The notes: generated from the sequence alone by a model not told the origin. A stretch of 42,705 nucleotides of DNA from Butyrivibrio sp. MB2005 (GCF_000424285.1 NZ_AUJP01000015.1:115190-157894), one strand, 5' to 3'; counted from the first letter of the stretch, positions 18,136-28,101 are shown. Numbers and translations: made by a program.

Positions 18136-18755
18136 GCATTGTCAACAAAGCATCTTTTGAAGATATAGGAAAATTTATTTTTTTAAATGAAGAGCCGCAG
18201 AAGGCGGATTTAATACTAATTCCGGGAGCTCCCATAAAAGAGCTTGCATATCACGGAGCAGATTTATATAACAGAGGCTTTGCACCTCTCATTCTTTCAA
18301 CAGGAAAATATTATTTTAAATATAAAGACCTCTTCGAGGAGTTTGAGGTTTTCACAGGGAGCGGAGAGAATGCTCTGGGACAGGAGACAGAAGCAGAGTT
18401 TATTCAGAAGCTTATGATGGAAAACGGCGTTCCAAAGGACAGCATTATTTTGGAGAAAGAATCCATGAGCACCTTTGAAAACGCCAAGAACGCAAAAAAA
18501 TGCATAGAAGAGGACTTAAAGGATAAGAACATAAAGCACATTATTCTTTGTTGCCAGGCTTTTCACGCCAGAAGAGCGCTTATGACCTTTCAATCGGAAC
18601 TCAGGGACATAAAGATAACGGTTTGTCCTGTGGTTACAAGGAACATAAGCATAGACACCTGGATGGATACGGAGAAGGGTTACAATCTGGTACTTGGAGA
18701 GCTCAGTAAGTGCGGCGAGTACTTTAAAGGCAGCAGGATGTATGAGCTGAAGTGA
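18132..18755 (+). CDS. YdcF/ElyC/SanA family protein (DUF218)
   Basis: A 207-residue protein with the DUF218 layout. It has an N-terminal beta strand ending in ILIPGAP, a GADLYNRGFAPLILSTG segment, and ESMSTFENAKNAK near the middle, matching the family's conserved Glu/Ser/Thr/Asn patch. The fold is Rossmann-like; relatives are linked to envelope integrity and vancomycin tolerance, but the biochemical activity is unsettled. There is no membrane segment, unlike SanA or ElyC. It overlaps the preceding gene by ATGA. Confidence 0.8.
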   Translation: MSIVNKASFEDIGKFIFLNEEPQKADLILIPGAPIKELAYHGADLYNRGFAPLILSTGKYYFKYKDLFEEFEVFTGSGENALGQETEAEFIQKLMMENGVPKDSIILEKESMSTFENAKNAKKCIEEDLKDKNIKHIILCCQAFHARRALMTFQSELRDIKITVCPVVTRNISIDTWMDTEKGYNLVLGELSKCGEYFKGSRMYELK

Positions 18756-18790
18756 TTTAATATGGCGCTATTTATATGAGGGATATTTAT

Positions 18791-20959
18791 ATGCGCATAC
18801 AACCTAAAAGACGATGGATAGTCGTTACCCTTTTTATCATTCTTTTTATTCTGCTGGCGTTCGTTGTAGATGGAATACAAAGAAGATTCATCTATAATGA
18901 CAGAATGGTTCAGCTGACCACTTATTATGATCAGCTGGATTCAGTTATTACGCACAGATTTGCCAGATATCAGAAAATTCTAAGCAGCTGGATGTACCAT
19001 CTACAGAACAAGAACGAGACAGGTATAGACAGCTTTCATGATTATGTTTCCTCTGAAAAATTAATATGGGAAGTCGAAGAGGTCTATCTTTTTGATGAAG
19101 CGGGAAATTACATTAATGATTTAGGAGACAGCGGAGATGCGAAGCTAAGCGAGGATGTTATTGAAAAGCTGACATGCAGAGGACTTCTTCAGGCTGTAAA
19201 GTATACCCCCGAAAGAGGAAAGAGACAGGATCTTTTCATTCTGGCAACAGAGCCCGGAGAGTACAACGGGTTTAATTACTGTGCCATAGGTATGGGATAT
19301 AATCCTGAGCAGATGAAGGAAAGACTTACGATTATTTCAGGAGATCTGTCTGATTCTGAGAACTATCTGACGGACTGGCAGGGAAATCTCATAATGACAT
19401 CAGTTCCTTCCCACATGGAGCACCCGAATATTCTGGATTATGTCACAGAGAATGCAGTGATAATAGGCAAATCAGCGGAAAAGCTAAGGAAGGAAATATA
19501 CGATAGAAACACCGGCGTAGTAGAGGTTAAAATCTCAGGTGAAAATTATTATCTTACATACATGCCCTGTGATGCTGTAGATTCTATGCTAATTTGCCTT
19601 ACTCCTGTCAGCAAAGCAGATTCTACCATCAATAGAATGAGGATTCTAAACAACATATTCCTTCTTTTGGCATTTGCTTTTGTTCTTGTGCTGGTGGTGG
19701 GAATTCTCAGATATACCAAGATGCAGGATGTTCTTGCCCTTGCAAAGTCCACAAACGATACTAAAAATAAGTTCCTTGCCAATATGTCCCATGACTTCAG
19801 AACTCCCATGCACGCAATGGCCGGTTACCTTGAACTTATGAAGGAAAATGCAAATGACCCTGAGAAGGTCATTGAATACGGACAAAAAGCAGAGCTTGCT
19901 CACAAGAACATGTTAAATATGATCAACAGCGTTCTTGATCTTAGCAAGATGGAAGAGGGCGGCGATGAAGTACAAAACACTAAGTTTTCTCTGGAAGCTG
20001 TCCTTGAAAATGTAAAGAATGACACTGCGGCTCTGATTAGCAGCAAGTCTCAGATTTTCAGAATAGACAGAAGTAACACAAGAGAAGAGGATTTCATCGG
20101 AGATGAGGAGAAATTATTACTCATATTAAAGAATCTTATCAGGAATTCCAGTACATATACCGGAGATAATGGCGAGATCGGTCTTGAGGTATATGAGGAT
20201 AAGAGCATAGGCAATAACCAGGTAGAGCTTCGCTTTGAGGTTTCCGACAACGGTATCGGAATGAGTAAGGAATTCTTAGAGCATATCTTCGAGCCCTTTA
20301 CAAGAGAGCACAGACAAAATGACAGCAGGGAGCTTGGTGCAGGACTTGGTCTAGCGGTAGTAAAGAACCTTGTTGATATCATGGGCGGAACCATAGAAGC
20401 AGATAGCATAATAAACGAAGGTACAGTCTTTACATTAAGACTTACCTTTGAGCTGCCTGAAAAAACAGAAGCAGAAGAAATGAAACAGATATCCCGAATA
20501 GTTGAAGAGGGCGAAGTTATATACAGCTCGGAAGATTTCGGGAATATTTTCACCGGAATGAGGTTCCTTGCGGCAGAGGATAATGAACTTAATGCAGAGA
20601 TAATCTGCGAACTGATTAAGCTAAAGGGTGCAGAGTGCGATGTTGTGACAGACGGTGAAAAAGCTTTGGAGGCCTTTAAGAATTCAAAGCCCGGTTACTA
20701 CGACATGATACTTATGGACATCCAGATGCCCAATATGGATGGTTATGAAGCTGCTAGCGCCATCAGAAATCTGATAATTGAGGGCAGAGAGGATGCTGCC
20801 ACAATTCCGATCCTTGCAATGAGCGCCAATGCATTTAGAGATGATATAGAGAAAACCAGCGCATCCGGCATGGATGCTCATATTCCGAAGCCTATAGACA
20901 TTAAGCTTTTTGAGAACACTGTTAAAGCACTTAAACTGAGGGGGCATACAGTTGGCTGA
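18791..20959 (+). CDS. Membrane hybrid sensor histidine kinase
   Basis: A signalling kinase of 722 residues with an internal receiver. A transmembrane helix at about 9-29 and another near 281-305 enclose an extracytoplasmic sensor region with no clear named domain. The HisKA motif NMSHDFRTPM carries phosphoacceptor H334. An HATPase domain follows (LKNLIRNSS N-box, DNGIGMS, GLGLAVVKNL). The C-terminal receiver has D643 in LMDIQMPNMDGYEA. There is no DNA-binding output, so it must phosphorylate something elsewhere. The ATG at 18791 was chosen because GAGGG lies at proper spacing; an ATG at 18776 lacks a site. It overlaps the next kinase by 8 bp. Confidence 0.9.
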   Translation: MRIQPKRRWIVVTLFIILFILLAFVVDGIQRRFIYNDRMVQLTTYYDQLDSVITHRFARYQKILSSWMYHLQNKNETGIDSFHDYVSSEKLIWEVEEVYLFDEAGNYINDLGDSGDAKLSEDVIEKLTCRGLLQAVKYTPERGKRQDLFILATEPGEYNGFNYCAIGMGYNPEQMKERLTIISGDLSDSENYLTDWQGNLIMTSVPSHMEHPNILDYVTENAVIIGKSAEKLRKEIYDRNTGVVEVKISGENYYLTYMPCDAVDSMLICLTPVSKADSTINRMRILNNIFLLLAFAFVLVLVVGILRYTKMQDVLALAKSTNDTKNKFLANMSHDFRTPMHAMAGYLELMKENANDPEKVIEYGQKAELAHKNMLNMINSVLDLSKMEEGGDEVQNTKFSLEAVLENVKNDTAALISSKSQIFRIDRSNTREEDFIGDEEKLLLILKNLIRNSSTYTGDNGEIGLEVYEDKSIGNNQVELRFEVSDNGIGMSKEFLEHIFEPFTREHRQNDSRELGAGLGLAVVKNLVDIMGGTIEADSIINEGTVFTLRLTFELPEKTEAEEMKQISRIVEEGEVIYSSEDFGNIFTGMRFLAAEDNELNAEIICELIKLKGAECDVVTDGEKALEAFKNSKPGYYDMILMDIQMPNMDGYEAASAIRNLIIEGREDAATIPILAMSANAFRDDIEKTSASGMDAHIPKPIDIKLFENTVKALKLRGHTVG

Positions 20960-22961
20960 TAATGGTAATAATAAAGGCAAAGAACCGGAATTTTCCATGG
21001 ACTGGTTTTTTGACTATGTAACACAAAAGAATAGAAGTATCGCCGCTATTTTTGATGCCGAGACCTTTGAGGTGGATATAATCTCTGATAATACCGAGGA
21101 GATAATAGGTATTCCCAAGGAGGAGCTTCTTAAGGATATTTATCCCCTCTTTGAAAATGCCCAGGATGCCAGAACTGAGTTTACCCCTGATAAAGAGGCT
21201 TTTCTTAAGCTTGGCGTCGGCGAAGTGATGACCCTTGATGTAATTGATGCGGTAAACAGGATTACCGGTGAGCACATTTACTTTGAGGCATCCCTTGAGA
21301 GGCAGATCATTGGCGGAAAAGACAGATTCCTTCTGGTTTGGGTTGATAAAACGGCAGAAGTTATCCGCAATAAGCAGATGGAAAACATGATCGATGTGGC
21401 AAATGCCGCAAATGAGGCAAAGACTACCTTCCTTGCCAACATGTCCCATGATTTCAGGACGCCCATGAACGCCATCACCAATTTTAATCTTCTTATTGCC
21501 AAAAACTCTGACAATCCTCAGAGAGTAAGGGATTATACACATAAGATAGGACTTGCCTGTCAGAACCTTTTAAGACTCCTTAACGATGTCCTTGATATGA
21601 GTAAAATCGAGAGCGGCGCCACAAAGATAAGTCAGCAGGAATTTGCCCTTGGACTCCTTCTTGAAGAGGTAAATTCTGTAATAGCTTTTCAGGCAAAGGG
21701 CAAGGAGCAGGACTATCAGGTTCATGCAGGAGGCATGAGGCAGGATCTTTTCATCGGAGATAAGCAAAAGATAAATGAAGTTCTTGTAAATATCCTTGGA
21801 AATGCCGTTAAATACACACCTGTTGGCGGCAAGATTGATTTCTCTATCAGTGAGGAAAAGGTCACCACCGGCGACTACTGGGATGTGAAGTTTGAAGTAA
21901 AAGATAATGGCATCGGAATGAGTAAGGATTTCCAAAAGAATATTTTTGATGCCTTCACAAGAGAAGAGAAAAAGGAAGTCAGCGGCATACAGGGAACAGG
22001 TCTTGGAATGGCCATAACAAAGAGCCTTGTTCAGATGATGGGCGGAACCATTTCCGTTGAATCAGAGGAAGGCGCAGGATCAACCTTTGTAATAACCCTA
22101 AGACTTCCAAGCGTGAACCAGGATCAGGGCGATTTCTGGGAGAACCACGGAATCAGACGAATTCTTGTAATAGATGATGATATTCAGGAATGTGAAAAAA
22201 TAAATACCGCCCTTGAAGACACCACAGTAGAGGTATTTTTCTCCACAAGCGGCTATAAGGCGCTGCACCTGATAGAAGTAAGCGATCAGGATGAAAGCGG
22301 CTTTGATGTGATACTTCTTGGAATGCAGATTAGGAGCATCAGCTGCTTTGAACTTGCTAAGAGGATAAGAGAGAAGGACCTGCGTCCGCAGCCCGTTCTT
22401 TTACTTTTGACAGAGGACTGGGAGGATGTGGCCCAGGAAGCAAGAGAATCGGGAATCTATGATTTCATTACCAAGCCCTTCTTCATGTCCACCTTCCAGC
22501 AGCTCATAGAGGATATTACCAGCAGACCGGGCTTAAATAATGAGAAGAAAAAGAGTAAGCCCTTGGAGGGCATAGAGATACTTGCAGCAGAGGACAACGA
22601 GATAAACGCAGACATTCTTGTGGAGCTTATGGAGATGGAGGGTGCATCCATAGTAAGAGTTCCTGACGGATCAAAGGCGGTTCAGGTCTTTGAAAAGTCT
22701 GAAAAGAACTTCTACGACGTGATTTTGATGGACGTACAGATGCCTGTCATGAATGGCTATGAGGCAGCAGGTAAAATAAGGGAACTTGACAGGGATGATG
22801 CCTCTACAATCCCGATTATAGCCATGACTGCGAATACTTATGCCGAAGATGTACAGAAATCACTGGATGCGGGCATGAATGCACATGTTTCAAAGCCCAT
22901 AGACATTGAGGTTTTGAAGAATACCATCCTGGAAATTCTAGAAAAGATGCGGTCGACATAA
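20952..22961 (+). CDS. Cytosolic hybrid histidine kinase with tandem receivers, first one degenerate
   Basis: A 669-residue kinase with no transmembrane helix. The N-terminal 140 residues look like a PAS-type fold. HisKA has NMSHDFRTPM with H166, followed by a complete HATPase domain (DNGIGMS, GTGLGMAITKSL). Two receivers follow. The first (about 402-520) keeps the acidic D408-D410 cluster, LLTE and TKP, but has Gly457 where the phosphoacceptor Asp should be (ILLGMQI). The second (about 535-660) is intact, with D594 in LMDVQMPVMNGYEA. The start is TTG at 20952 behind a GAGGGGG stretch, inside the previous gene's end. The two kinases probably arose by duplication and may work as a pair. Confidence 0.9.
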   Translation: MADNGNNKGKEPEFSMDWFFDYVTQKNRSIAAIFDAETFEVDIISDNTEEIIGIPKEELLKDIYPLFENAQDARTEFTPDKEAFLKLGVGEVMTLDVIDAVNRITGEHIYFEASLERQIIGGKDRFLLVWVDKTAEVIRNKQMENMIDVANAANEAKTTFLANMSHDFRTPMNAITNFNLLIAKNSDNPQRVRDYTHKIGLACQNLLRLLNDVLDMSKIESGATKISQQEFALGLLLEEVNSVIAFQAKGKEQDYQVHAGGMRQDLFIGDKQKINEVLVNILGNAVKYTPVGGKIDFSISEEKVTTGDYWDVKFEVKDNGIGMSKDFQKNIFDAFTREEKKEVSGIQGTGLGMAITKSLVQMMGGTISVESEEGAGSTFVITLRLPSVNQDQGDFWENHGIRRILVIDDDIQECEKINTALEDTTVEVFFSTSGYKALHLIEVSDQDESGFDVILLGMQIRSISCFELAKRIREKDLRPQPVLLLLTEDWEDVAQEARESGIYDFITKPFFMSTFQQLIEDITSRPGLNNEKKKSKPLEGIEILAAEDNEINADILVELMEMEGASIVRVPDGSKAVQVFEKSEKNFYDVILMDVQMPVMNGYEAAGKIRELDRDDASTIPIIAMTANTYAEDVQKSLDAGMNAHVSKPIDIEVLKNTILEILEKMRST

Positions 22962-22972
22962 GGATTTTTACA

Positions 22973-22984
22973 TGTTAATATAAT
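22973..22984 (+). promoter_or_regulatory. Possible -10 element before the FAD protein gene
   Basis: A TATAAT at 22979-22984 lies in the 48-bp gap before the start at 23010. No good -35 box is at standard spacing, so this is a weak call. Read-through from the kinases is equally possible. Confidence 0.3.
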
Positions 22985-23009
22985 GTAGTTATTATCATAT
23001 GATTATAAA

Positions 23010-24614
23010 ATGGAGCAAACAATTAAAATGAAGAAAGCGTTAGTAATTGGAGCAGGTCCTGCAGGTCTTACTGCGGCCTATGAGTTACTTTCAAGATCAG
23101 ATGAGATAGAGGTAGTTGTCTTCGAGGAGACAGAGAAATTCGGCGGTATCTCACGTACTGTAGAATATAAAGGAAACCGTATGGACATGGGCGGACACCG
23201 CTTTTTCTCCAAGGTTCCCGAAGTAAATGAGTGGTGGGACAACATGCTTCCCAAGCAGGGAAAGGCATCCTATGATGACATCGTGCTTAAGAGAAGCTCT
23301 ACACTTACACCCGGTGGTCCCGATCCTGAGACAGAAGACAGGGTAATGCTCAGAAGAAATCGTATTTCCAGAATTTTCTTCAACAGCAAGTTTTTCGATT
23401 ATCCCATCACACTTAAGGTAGAGACCTTCACCAACATGGGTCTTGCTACTACCATAGTTGCAGGATTTTCATACATCAAGGCGATGATCTTTAAGCGTAA
23501 AGAGAACTCCCTTGAGGATTTCTATGTAAACCGTTTCGGTAAAAAGCTTTATTCCATGTTCTTTGAGCACTATACAGAGAACCTTTGGGGAAGACATCCT
23601 TCACAGATCGATCCCAGTTGGGGCGCTCAGCGCGTTAAGGGTGTATCCATTATGGCGGTTCTTGCCAATGCCTTTAAGAAAAAGAGCGGCAAGAAGGGCG
23701 GCAAGGTAGAGACTTCGCTTATCGAGGAGTTCAGCTATCCTAAGCTCGGTCCCGGACAGCTCTGGGATGTAACCGCAGAAGAGATCAAGAAAAAGGGCGG
23801 TACCATCATTACAGGTGCCAAGGTCGTTAAGATCAATAAAGACGGCGATCATATCACAGGAGTTACCTATGAGAAGGATGGCCAGATGGTAACTGTAGAG
23901 GGTGATTATGTAATAAGCTCAATGCCTATCAAGGATCTTGTAGCCGGCATGAACGATGTGCCTGCAGATCCTGCAAGAATTGCAGCAGGTCTTCCTTACA
24001 GAGATTACATGACACTTGGTGTTCTTATTCCTCACCTTAATCTTGTGAATAAGACCAATGTTAAGACCATCGGCAATATCGTTCCCGATAACTGGGTTTA
24101 TGTACATGACAGAAACGTAACTATGGGACGTTTCCAGATTTACAATAACTGGTCACCCTACCTTGTTAATGACATTGACCACACAGTATGGATGGGACTT
24201 GAGTACTTCTGCAATGAGGGCGACTCAATGTGGAGTATGACAGACGATGAATTTGCCAAGATGGCAATCGAAGAGATGGTTAAGATCAATCTCATCGGTG
24301 ATGCTGATGAAGTAATCGATTATCACGTAGAGCGTGTTAAGAAGGCATATCCTGCTTACTTTGATACCTATGATGAGATGGACAAGCTGGTTGATTACCT
24401 CAACACCATCGACAATCTGTACTGCGTAGGTAGAAACGGACAGCATAGATACAACAATATCGACCACTCAATGTGCACATCCTTTGAGACAGTTAAAAAT
24501 ATTCTCGGAGGAGTACGTGACAGAAGCAATATCTGGAGTGTAAATACCGAGAAGGAATATCATGAGTCTTCTGAGACCAAGAATCCTGAGGACGAAGAAA
24601 TCGAGATAGATTAA
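23010..24614 (+). CDS. FAD/NAD(P)-binding oxidoreductase related to UDP-galactopyranose mutase and protoporphyrinogen oxidase
   Basis: A flavoprotein of 534 residues. The N-terminal dinucleotide-binding loop is VIGAGPAG (G14, G16, G19). It is followed by [20 protein letters not shown], typical of the amine-oxidase/protoporphyrinogen-oxidase/mutase superfamily. The middle [21 protein letters not shown] segment resembles sugar-nucleotide mutase relatives, suggesting a cell-surface polysaccharide role. The acidic tail (DEEIEID) is atypical. No glycosyltransferase lies nearby. The substrate is unproven. A second in-frame ATG at 23028 has a GGAG 12 bases upstream and could be the true start, losing six residues. 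A strong terminator follows. Confidence 0.75.
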   Translation: MEQTIKMKKALVIGAGPAGLTAAYELLSRSDEIEVVVFEETEKFGGISRTVEYKGNRMDMGGHRFFSKVPEVNEWWDNMLPKQGKASYDDIVLKRSSTLTPGGPDPETEDRVMLRRNRISRIFFNSKFFDYPITLKVETFTNMGLATTIVAGFSYIKAMIFKRKENSLEDFYVNRFGKKLYSMFFEHYTENLWGRHPSQIDPSWGAQRVKGVSIMAVLANAFKKKSGKKGGKVETSLIEEFSYPKLGPGQLWDVTAEEIKKKGGTIITGAKVVKINKDGDHITGVTYEKDGQMVTVEGDYVISSMPIKDLVAGMNDVPADPARIAAGLPYRDYMTLGVLIPHLNLVNKTNVKTIGNIVPDNWVYVHDRNVTMGRFQIYNNWSPYLVNDIDHTVWMGLEYFCNEGDSMWSMTDDEFAKMAIEEMVKINLIGDADEVIDYHVERVKKAYPAYFDTYDEMDKLVDYLNTIDNLYCVGRNGQHRYNNIDHSMCTSFETVKNILGGVRDRSNIWSVNTEKEYHESSETKNPEDEEIEID

Positions 24615-24622
24615 ACAAAAAT

Positions 24623-24649
24623 AGGCGCCAAATTCTTTTGGCGCCTTTT
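24623..24649 (+). terminator. Strong intrinsic terminator
   Basis: AGGCGCCAA and TTGGCGCCT form a perfect stem around an A/T-rich loop and run into TTTT at 24646-24649. The sequence is close to symmetric, so it may also work on the other strand. Confidence 0.88.
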
Positions 24650-24657
24650 ATACAACA

Positions 24658-24686
24658 TTGCGCAGGTTAGCGCATATTTCTAAAAT
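24658..24686 (+). promoter_or_regulatory. Promoter with overlapping palindromic operator before the flavodiiron gene
   Basis: The -35 box TTGCGC (24658-24663), a 17-bp spacer and the -10 box TAAAAT (24681-24686). An inverted repeat TGCGC-N6-GCGCA (24659-24674) covers the -35 box and most of the spacer, where a bound repressor would block polymerase. Control by oxidative or nitrosative signals is inferred from the downstream gene. Confidence 0.5.
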
Positions 24687-24718
24687 AGAAAATAAAAACA
24701 AAATAGGAGGGTAAGATA

Positions 24719-25915
24719 GTGATTAATTACAAGAAGATTACTGATGATACTTACTGGATCGGCGGAAGCGACAGGAGACTTTCAAGATTTGAGAACATTT
24801 TTCCTCTTGAGGACGGTGTTTCCTATAACAGCTATGTCATTTTGGATGAGAAGACTGCGCTTTTTGATACCGCGGATATTTCCATTTCAGATCAGTTCCT
24901 GGAGAATTTAAAGGGAATTCTTGCAGACAGGAAGCTGGATTATCTTGTCATAAATCACATGGAGCCGGATCACTGCTCTCAGATAGCAACGGTTGTTTAC
25001 ATGTATCCTGATGTAACTCTGGTAGGAAATGCCAAGACCTTTACTTTCCTTTCACAGTTTTTCCCTGAACTTGGTTCAATTAATAAGATCACAGTGGCTG
25101 AGGGCGACAGCTTAGAGCTTGGAAAGCATACCCTTAGCTTTGTAATGGCGCCTATGGTTCACTGGCCGGAAGCTATGTTCACATACGATGCTTCAACAGG
25201 CGTTCTTTTCTCTGCAGATGCATTCGGAACTTTCGGAGCAATCGATGCAGGCATTTTTGCAGACGAATATGACTTTGAGAAGAGATTCCTTGATGAAGCA
25301 AGAAGATACTATGCTAATATCGTAGGAAAATACGGCATGCAGGTGCAGGCTGTTCTTAAAAAGGCAGCAGGTATCGACATCAAGTTTATCTGCCCTCTTC
25401 ACGGACCTATCTGGAGAGAGAATATCGCATGGTTTATTGATAAGTACCAGAAGTGGAGCACCTATACTCCTGAGGATGACGAGATAGTGGTTATCTACGG
25501 AAGTCTTTACGGACATACAGAGAGTGCTGCTCAGAAGGCTGCATCAATGCTCAGGGAAAAGAGCGGCAAACAGGTAAGAATCTATGATGTTTCTCAGACC
25601 CACGCTTCAGTCCTTATTTCTGAAGTATGGCGCTGTGGCAAGATTGTGCTGTTCTGCCCTACTTACAACAACGGTATCTATACACCTATGGAGAATTTCC
25701 TGTCTGACTGTGCAGCTCTTACAGTTCAGAACAGGACCTTTGCCCTTGCACAGAACGGAACCTGGGCACCTGCATCAGGAAAACTCATGAGAGAAAAATT
25801 AGAGGCTCTTAAGAACATCACTATCGTAGAGCCTGTGCTCACAATCAAGAGCGCACTGTCAGAGACGGACGAGCCTGAACTTAAGGCCTTTGTGGATGCT
25901 ATAGCAGAGGCTTAA
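24719..25915 (+). CDS. A-type flavoprotein (flavodiiron protein, FprA family)
   Basis: Reduces O2 to water or NO to N2O, protecting anaerobes. The metallo-beta-lactamase-like domain carries the diiron ligands HMEPDH (H80, E82, D84, H85), then HWPEAMF, SADAFG and LHGPIW. The C-terminal flavodoxin domain starts with VVIYGSLYGHTESAA, the FMN phosphate loop. At 398 residues it is the classic two-domain length without rubredoxin fusion. The start is GTG at 24719, seven bases after AGGAGGG. It is the first gene of a probable operon with the PTS IIC, aldo/keto reductase and GH5 genes, with gaps of 22-30 bp. Confidence 0.95.
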   Translation: MINYKKITDDTYWIGGSDRRLSRFENIFPLEDGVSYNSYVILDEKTALFDTADISISDQFLENLKGILADRKLDYLVINHMEPDHCSQIATVVYMYPDVTLVGNAKTFTFLSQFFPELGSINKITVAEGDSLELGKHTLSFVMAPMVHWPEAMFTYDASTGVLFSADAFGTFGAIDAGIFADEYDFEKRFLDEARRYYANIVGKYGMQVQAVLKKAAGIDIKFICPLHGPIWRENIAWFIDKYQKWSTYTPEDDEIVVIYGSLYGHTESAAQKAASMLREKSGKQVRIYDVSQTHASVLISEVWRCGKIVLFCPTYNNGIYTPMENFLSDCAALTVQNRTFALAQNGTWAPASGKLMREKLEALKNITIVEPVLTIKSALSETDEPELKAFVDAIAEA

Positions 25916-25945
25916 GAATATTAAACTTAATAACGGGAGAGTATT

Positions 25946-27025
25946 ATGAAAGAGTTTTTGAAGAGAAAGAACATTGTCATTTCGGGGAAAAGATATGGCA
26001 TTGATGCATTGTCAGCTATGGCACAGGGACTTTTTGCATCACTGCTTATCGGAACGATTCTTAACACCATCGGAACACAGGCAGGAATCGCATGGCTTTC
26101 TGAGGTAGGAAAATTTGCATCATCCATGAGCGGTGCAGCAATGGCTGTAGCTATCGGATATGCACTTCAGGCACCGCCACTTGTTCTTTTTTCACTTGTA
26201 ACTGTTGGTTATGCAGCAAATGCACTTGGAAGCACAACTCTTTCAGGAGGCGCCGGCGCCGGCGGTCCGCTGGCAGTTCTTCTTATTGCCATTCTTGCAG
26301 CAGAGTGCGGTAAAGCTGTTGCAGGAGAGACAAAAGTAGACATTCTTGTAACACCTATTACCACCATACTTGTGGGCGTGGGACTGGCATATCTCATCGC
26401 ACCTGCTATCGGAACAGCAGCTTCATCAGTTGGAAATGTAGTAATGTGGGCAACTGAGCAGCAGCCATTCCTTATGGGAATAATAGTTTCAGTGGTCGTA
26501 GGTATTGCACTTACACTTCCTATCTCATCTGCTGCTATCTGTGCAGCCCTTGGACTTACCGGTCTTGCCGGAGGCGCAGCTGTAGCTGGATGCTGTGCTC
26601 AGATGGTTGGCTTTGCGTTCATGTCCTTTAAGGAGAATAAGTGGGGCGGCCTCATCTCACAGGGTATCGGAACCTCCATGCTTCAGATGGGAAATATTGT
26701 AAAAAATCCCAAGATCTGGATAGCACCTATTCTTACTAGTGCCATCACAGGACCTATTGCAACCTGTGTTTTCCATCTTCAGATGAATGACCCTGCAAGT
26801 GCAGTGGCATCAGGTATGGGTACCTGCGGACTTGTTGGACAGATCGGTGTTTATGCAGGTTGGGTAAATGATGTAGCAACAGGAGCCAAAGCTGCTATCA
26901 CAGCTTTTGACTGGATCGGACTTATACTTATCTGTTTCGTACTTCCTGCCGTGCTCACATGTGCATTTGGAGCAGCATTCAGGAAGCTTGGCTGGATCAA
27001 GGAAGGCGATCTGAAATTATCATAA
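25946..27025 (+). CDS. PTS IIC-like membrane protein (PfoR-type family)
   Basis: A 359-residue protein of about ten hydrophobic segments, rich in Gly and Ala. It resembles the PTS_EIIC_2 family, which includes the regulator PfoR of Clostridium perfringens. Matching segments are SGAAMAVAIGYALQAPPLVLFS, split here by position 63-84, the GGAGAGGPLAV glycine loop, and the central LPISSAAICAALGLTG. No IIA, IIB or HPr gene is nearby, so sugar phosphorylation cannot be assumed. The ligand is unknown. The gene is 30 bp after the flavodiiron gene and 22 bp before the reductase. Confidence 0.75.
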   Translation: MKEFLKRKNIVISGKRYGIDALSAMAQGLFASLLIGTILNTIGTQAGIAWLSEVGKFASSMSGAAMAVAIGYALQAPPLVLFSLVTVGYAANALGSTTLSGGAGAGGPLAVLLIAILAAECGKAVAGETKVDILVTPITTILVGVGLAYLIAPAIGTAASSVGNVVMWATEQQPFLMGIIVSVVVGIALTLPISSAAICAALGLTGLAGGAAVAGCCAQMVGFAFMSFKENKWGGLISQGIGTSMLQMGNIVKNPKIWIAPILTSAITGPIATCVFHLQMNDPASAVASGMGTCGLVGQIGVYAGWVNDVATGAKAAITAFDWIGLILICFVLPAVLTCAFGAAFRKLGWIKEGDLKLS

Positions 27026-27047
27026 ATGAAACAAAGGGAGGTTTCTT

Positions 27048-28073
27048 ATGCGTAATGTAACACTTGGTAAGACCGGAATAGTTGTCCCCCAGAACGGATT
27101 TGGCGCGCTTCCAATTCAGAGAGATGATATGAAGATGAGTGTCGAGATTCTTCGCAAGGCCTATGAAGGCGGAATGCGATATTTTGATACTGCAAGAGCC
27201 TACAGTGACAGTGAAGAGAAGCTTGGAAATGCCTTTGAAGGAATGAGAGATAAGATCTACATTGCTACAAAGACGACAGCCAAGACACCGGAGCAGTTCT
27301 GGAAGGATTTAGAGACTTCTCTTACTAATTTAAAAACAGATTATATTGATGTTTATCAGTTCCACATGGTTACTCAGTGCTACAGACCGGGCGATGGTAC
27401 CGGCATGTATGAGTGCATGGTGGAAGCCAAAAAGCAGGGAAAGATAAAACATATCGGCGTTACATCCCACAGAATAGCAGTGGCGATGGAGTGCGTTGAA
27501 TCAGGTCTCTATGAGACCATGCAGTTCCCCTTCAGCTATCTGGCTGATGAGAAGGACATCGCCCTTGTTAAAAAGTGTCAGGAGTTGGAGGTTGGTTTCA
27601 TTGCAATGAAGGGTCTTGCAGGCGGTCTTATCACCAATTCCAAGGCTGCTATGGGATTTATGCTGGATTATCCAAATGTGGTTCCCATCTGGGGAATTCA
27701 GAGAATGAACGAACTGGATGAGTGGCTTGCATTTTTTGATGAAGAGCCGGTTATGACTGACGAGATCAGAGCTTTTATCGAGAATGAGCGAGGGGAATTA
27801 TCAGGAGATTTCTGCAGAGGCTGCGGATACTGTCTTCCCTGCGCAGCGGGAATTGAGATAAATAACTGCGCAAGAATGTCTCTTATGATAAGAAGAGCAC
27901 CAAGCGCAGGCTGGCTTTCACCCCAGTGGCAGGAAAAGATGGAAAAGATCGAGGACTGCATAAACTGCGGTGCATGTATGAGCAGATGTCCCTATGGACT
28001 TAAGACGCCTGAGCTTTTGAAGAAAAACCTTGCTGATTACAGAAGGGTTATTGCAGGAGAGATTACGGTTTAA
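27048..28073 (+). CDS. Aldo/keto reductase with C-terminal 4Fe-4S ferredoxin domain
   Basis: A 341-residue reductase. The TIM-barrel part carries FDTARAYSDSE with catalytic-site D47 and Y52. The barrel is slightly short, as in the ferredoxin-type subgroup. The C-terminus has Cys clusters at 256-262 (CRGCGYC) and a typical CxxCxxCxxxCP at C304, C307, C310 and C314, enough for two iron-sulphur centres. It probably passes electrons between ferredoxin and an aldehyde or ketone; the substrate is unknown. It sits in the flavodiiron operon, consistent with redox work. Confidence 0.92.
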   Translation: MRNVTLGKTGIVVPQNGFGALPIQRDDMKMSVEILRKAYEGGMRYFDTARAYSDSEEKLGNAFEGMRDKIYIATKTTAKTPEQFWKDLETSLTNLKTDYIDVYQFHMVTQCYRPGDGTGMYECMVEAKKQGKIKHIGVTSHRIAVAMECVESGLYETMQFPFSYLADEKDIALVKKCQELEVGFIAMKGLAGGLITNSKAAMGFMLDYPNVVPIWGIQRMNELDEWLAFFDEEPVMTDEIRAFIENERGELSGDFCRGCGYCLPCAAGIEINNCARMSLMIRRAPSAGWLSPQWQEKMEKIEDCINCGACMSRCPYGLKTPELLKKNLADYRRVIAGEITV

Positions 28074-28101
28074 GTATTACACTAAGAGAAAGGAGACGGG
28101 T

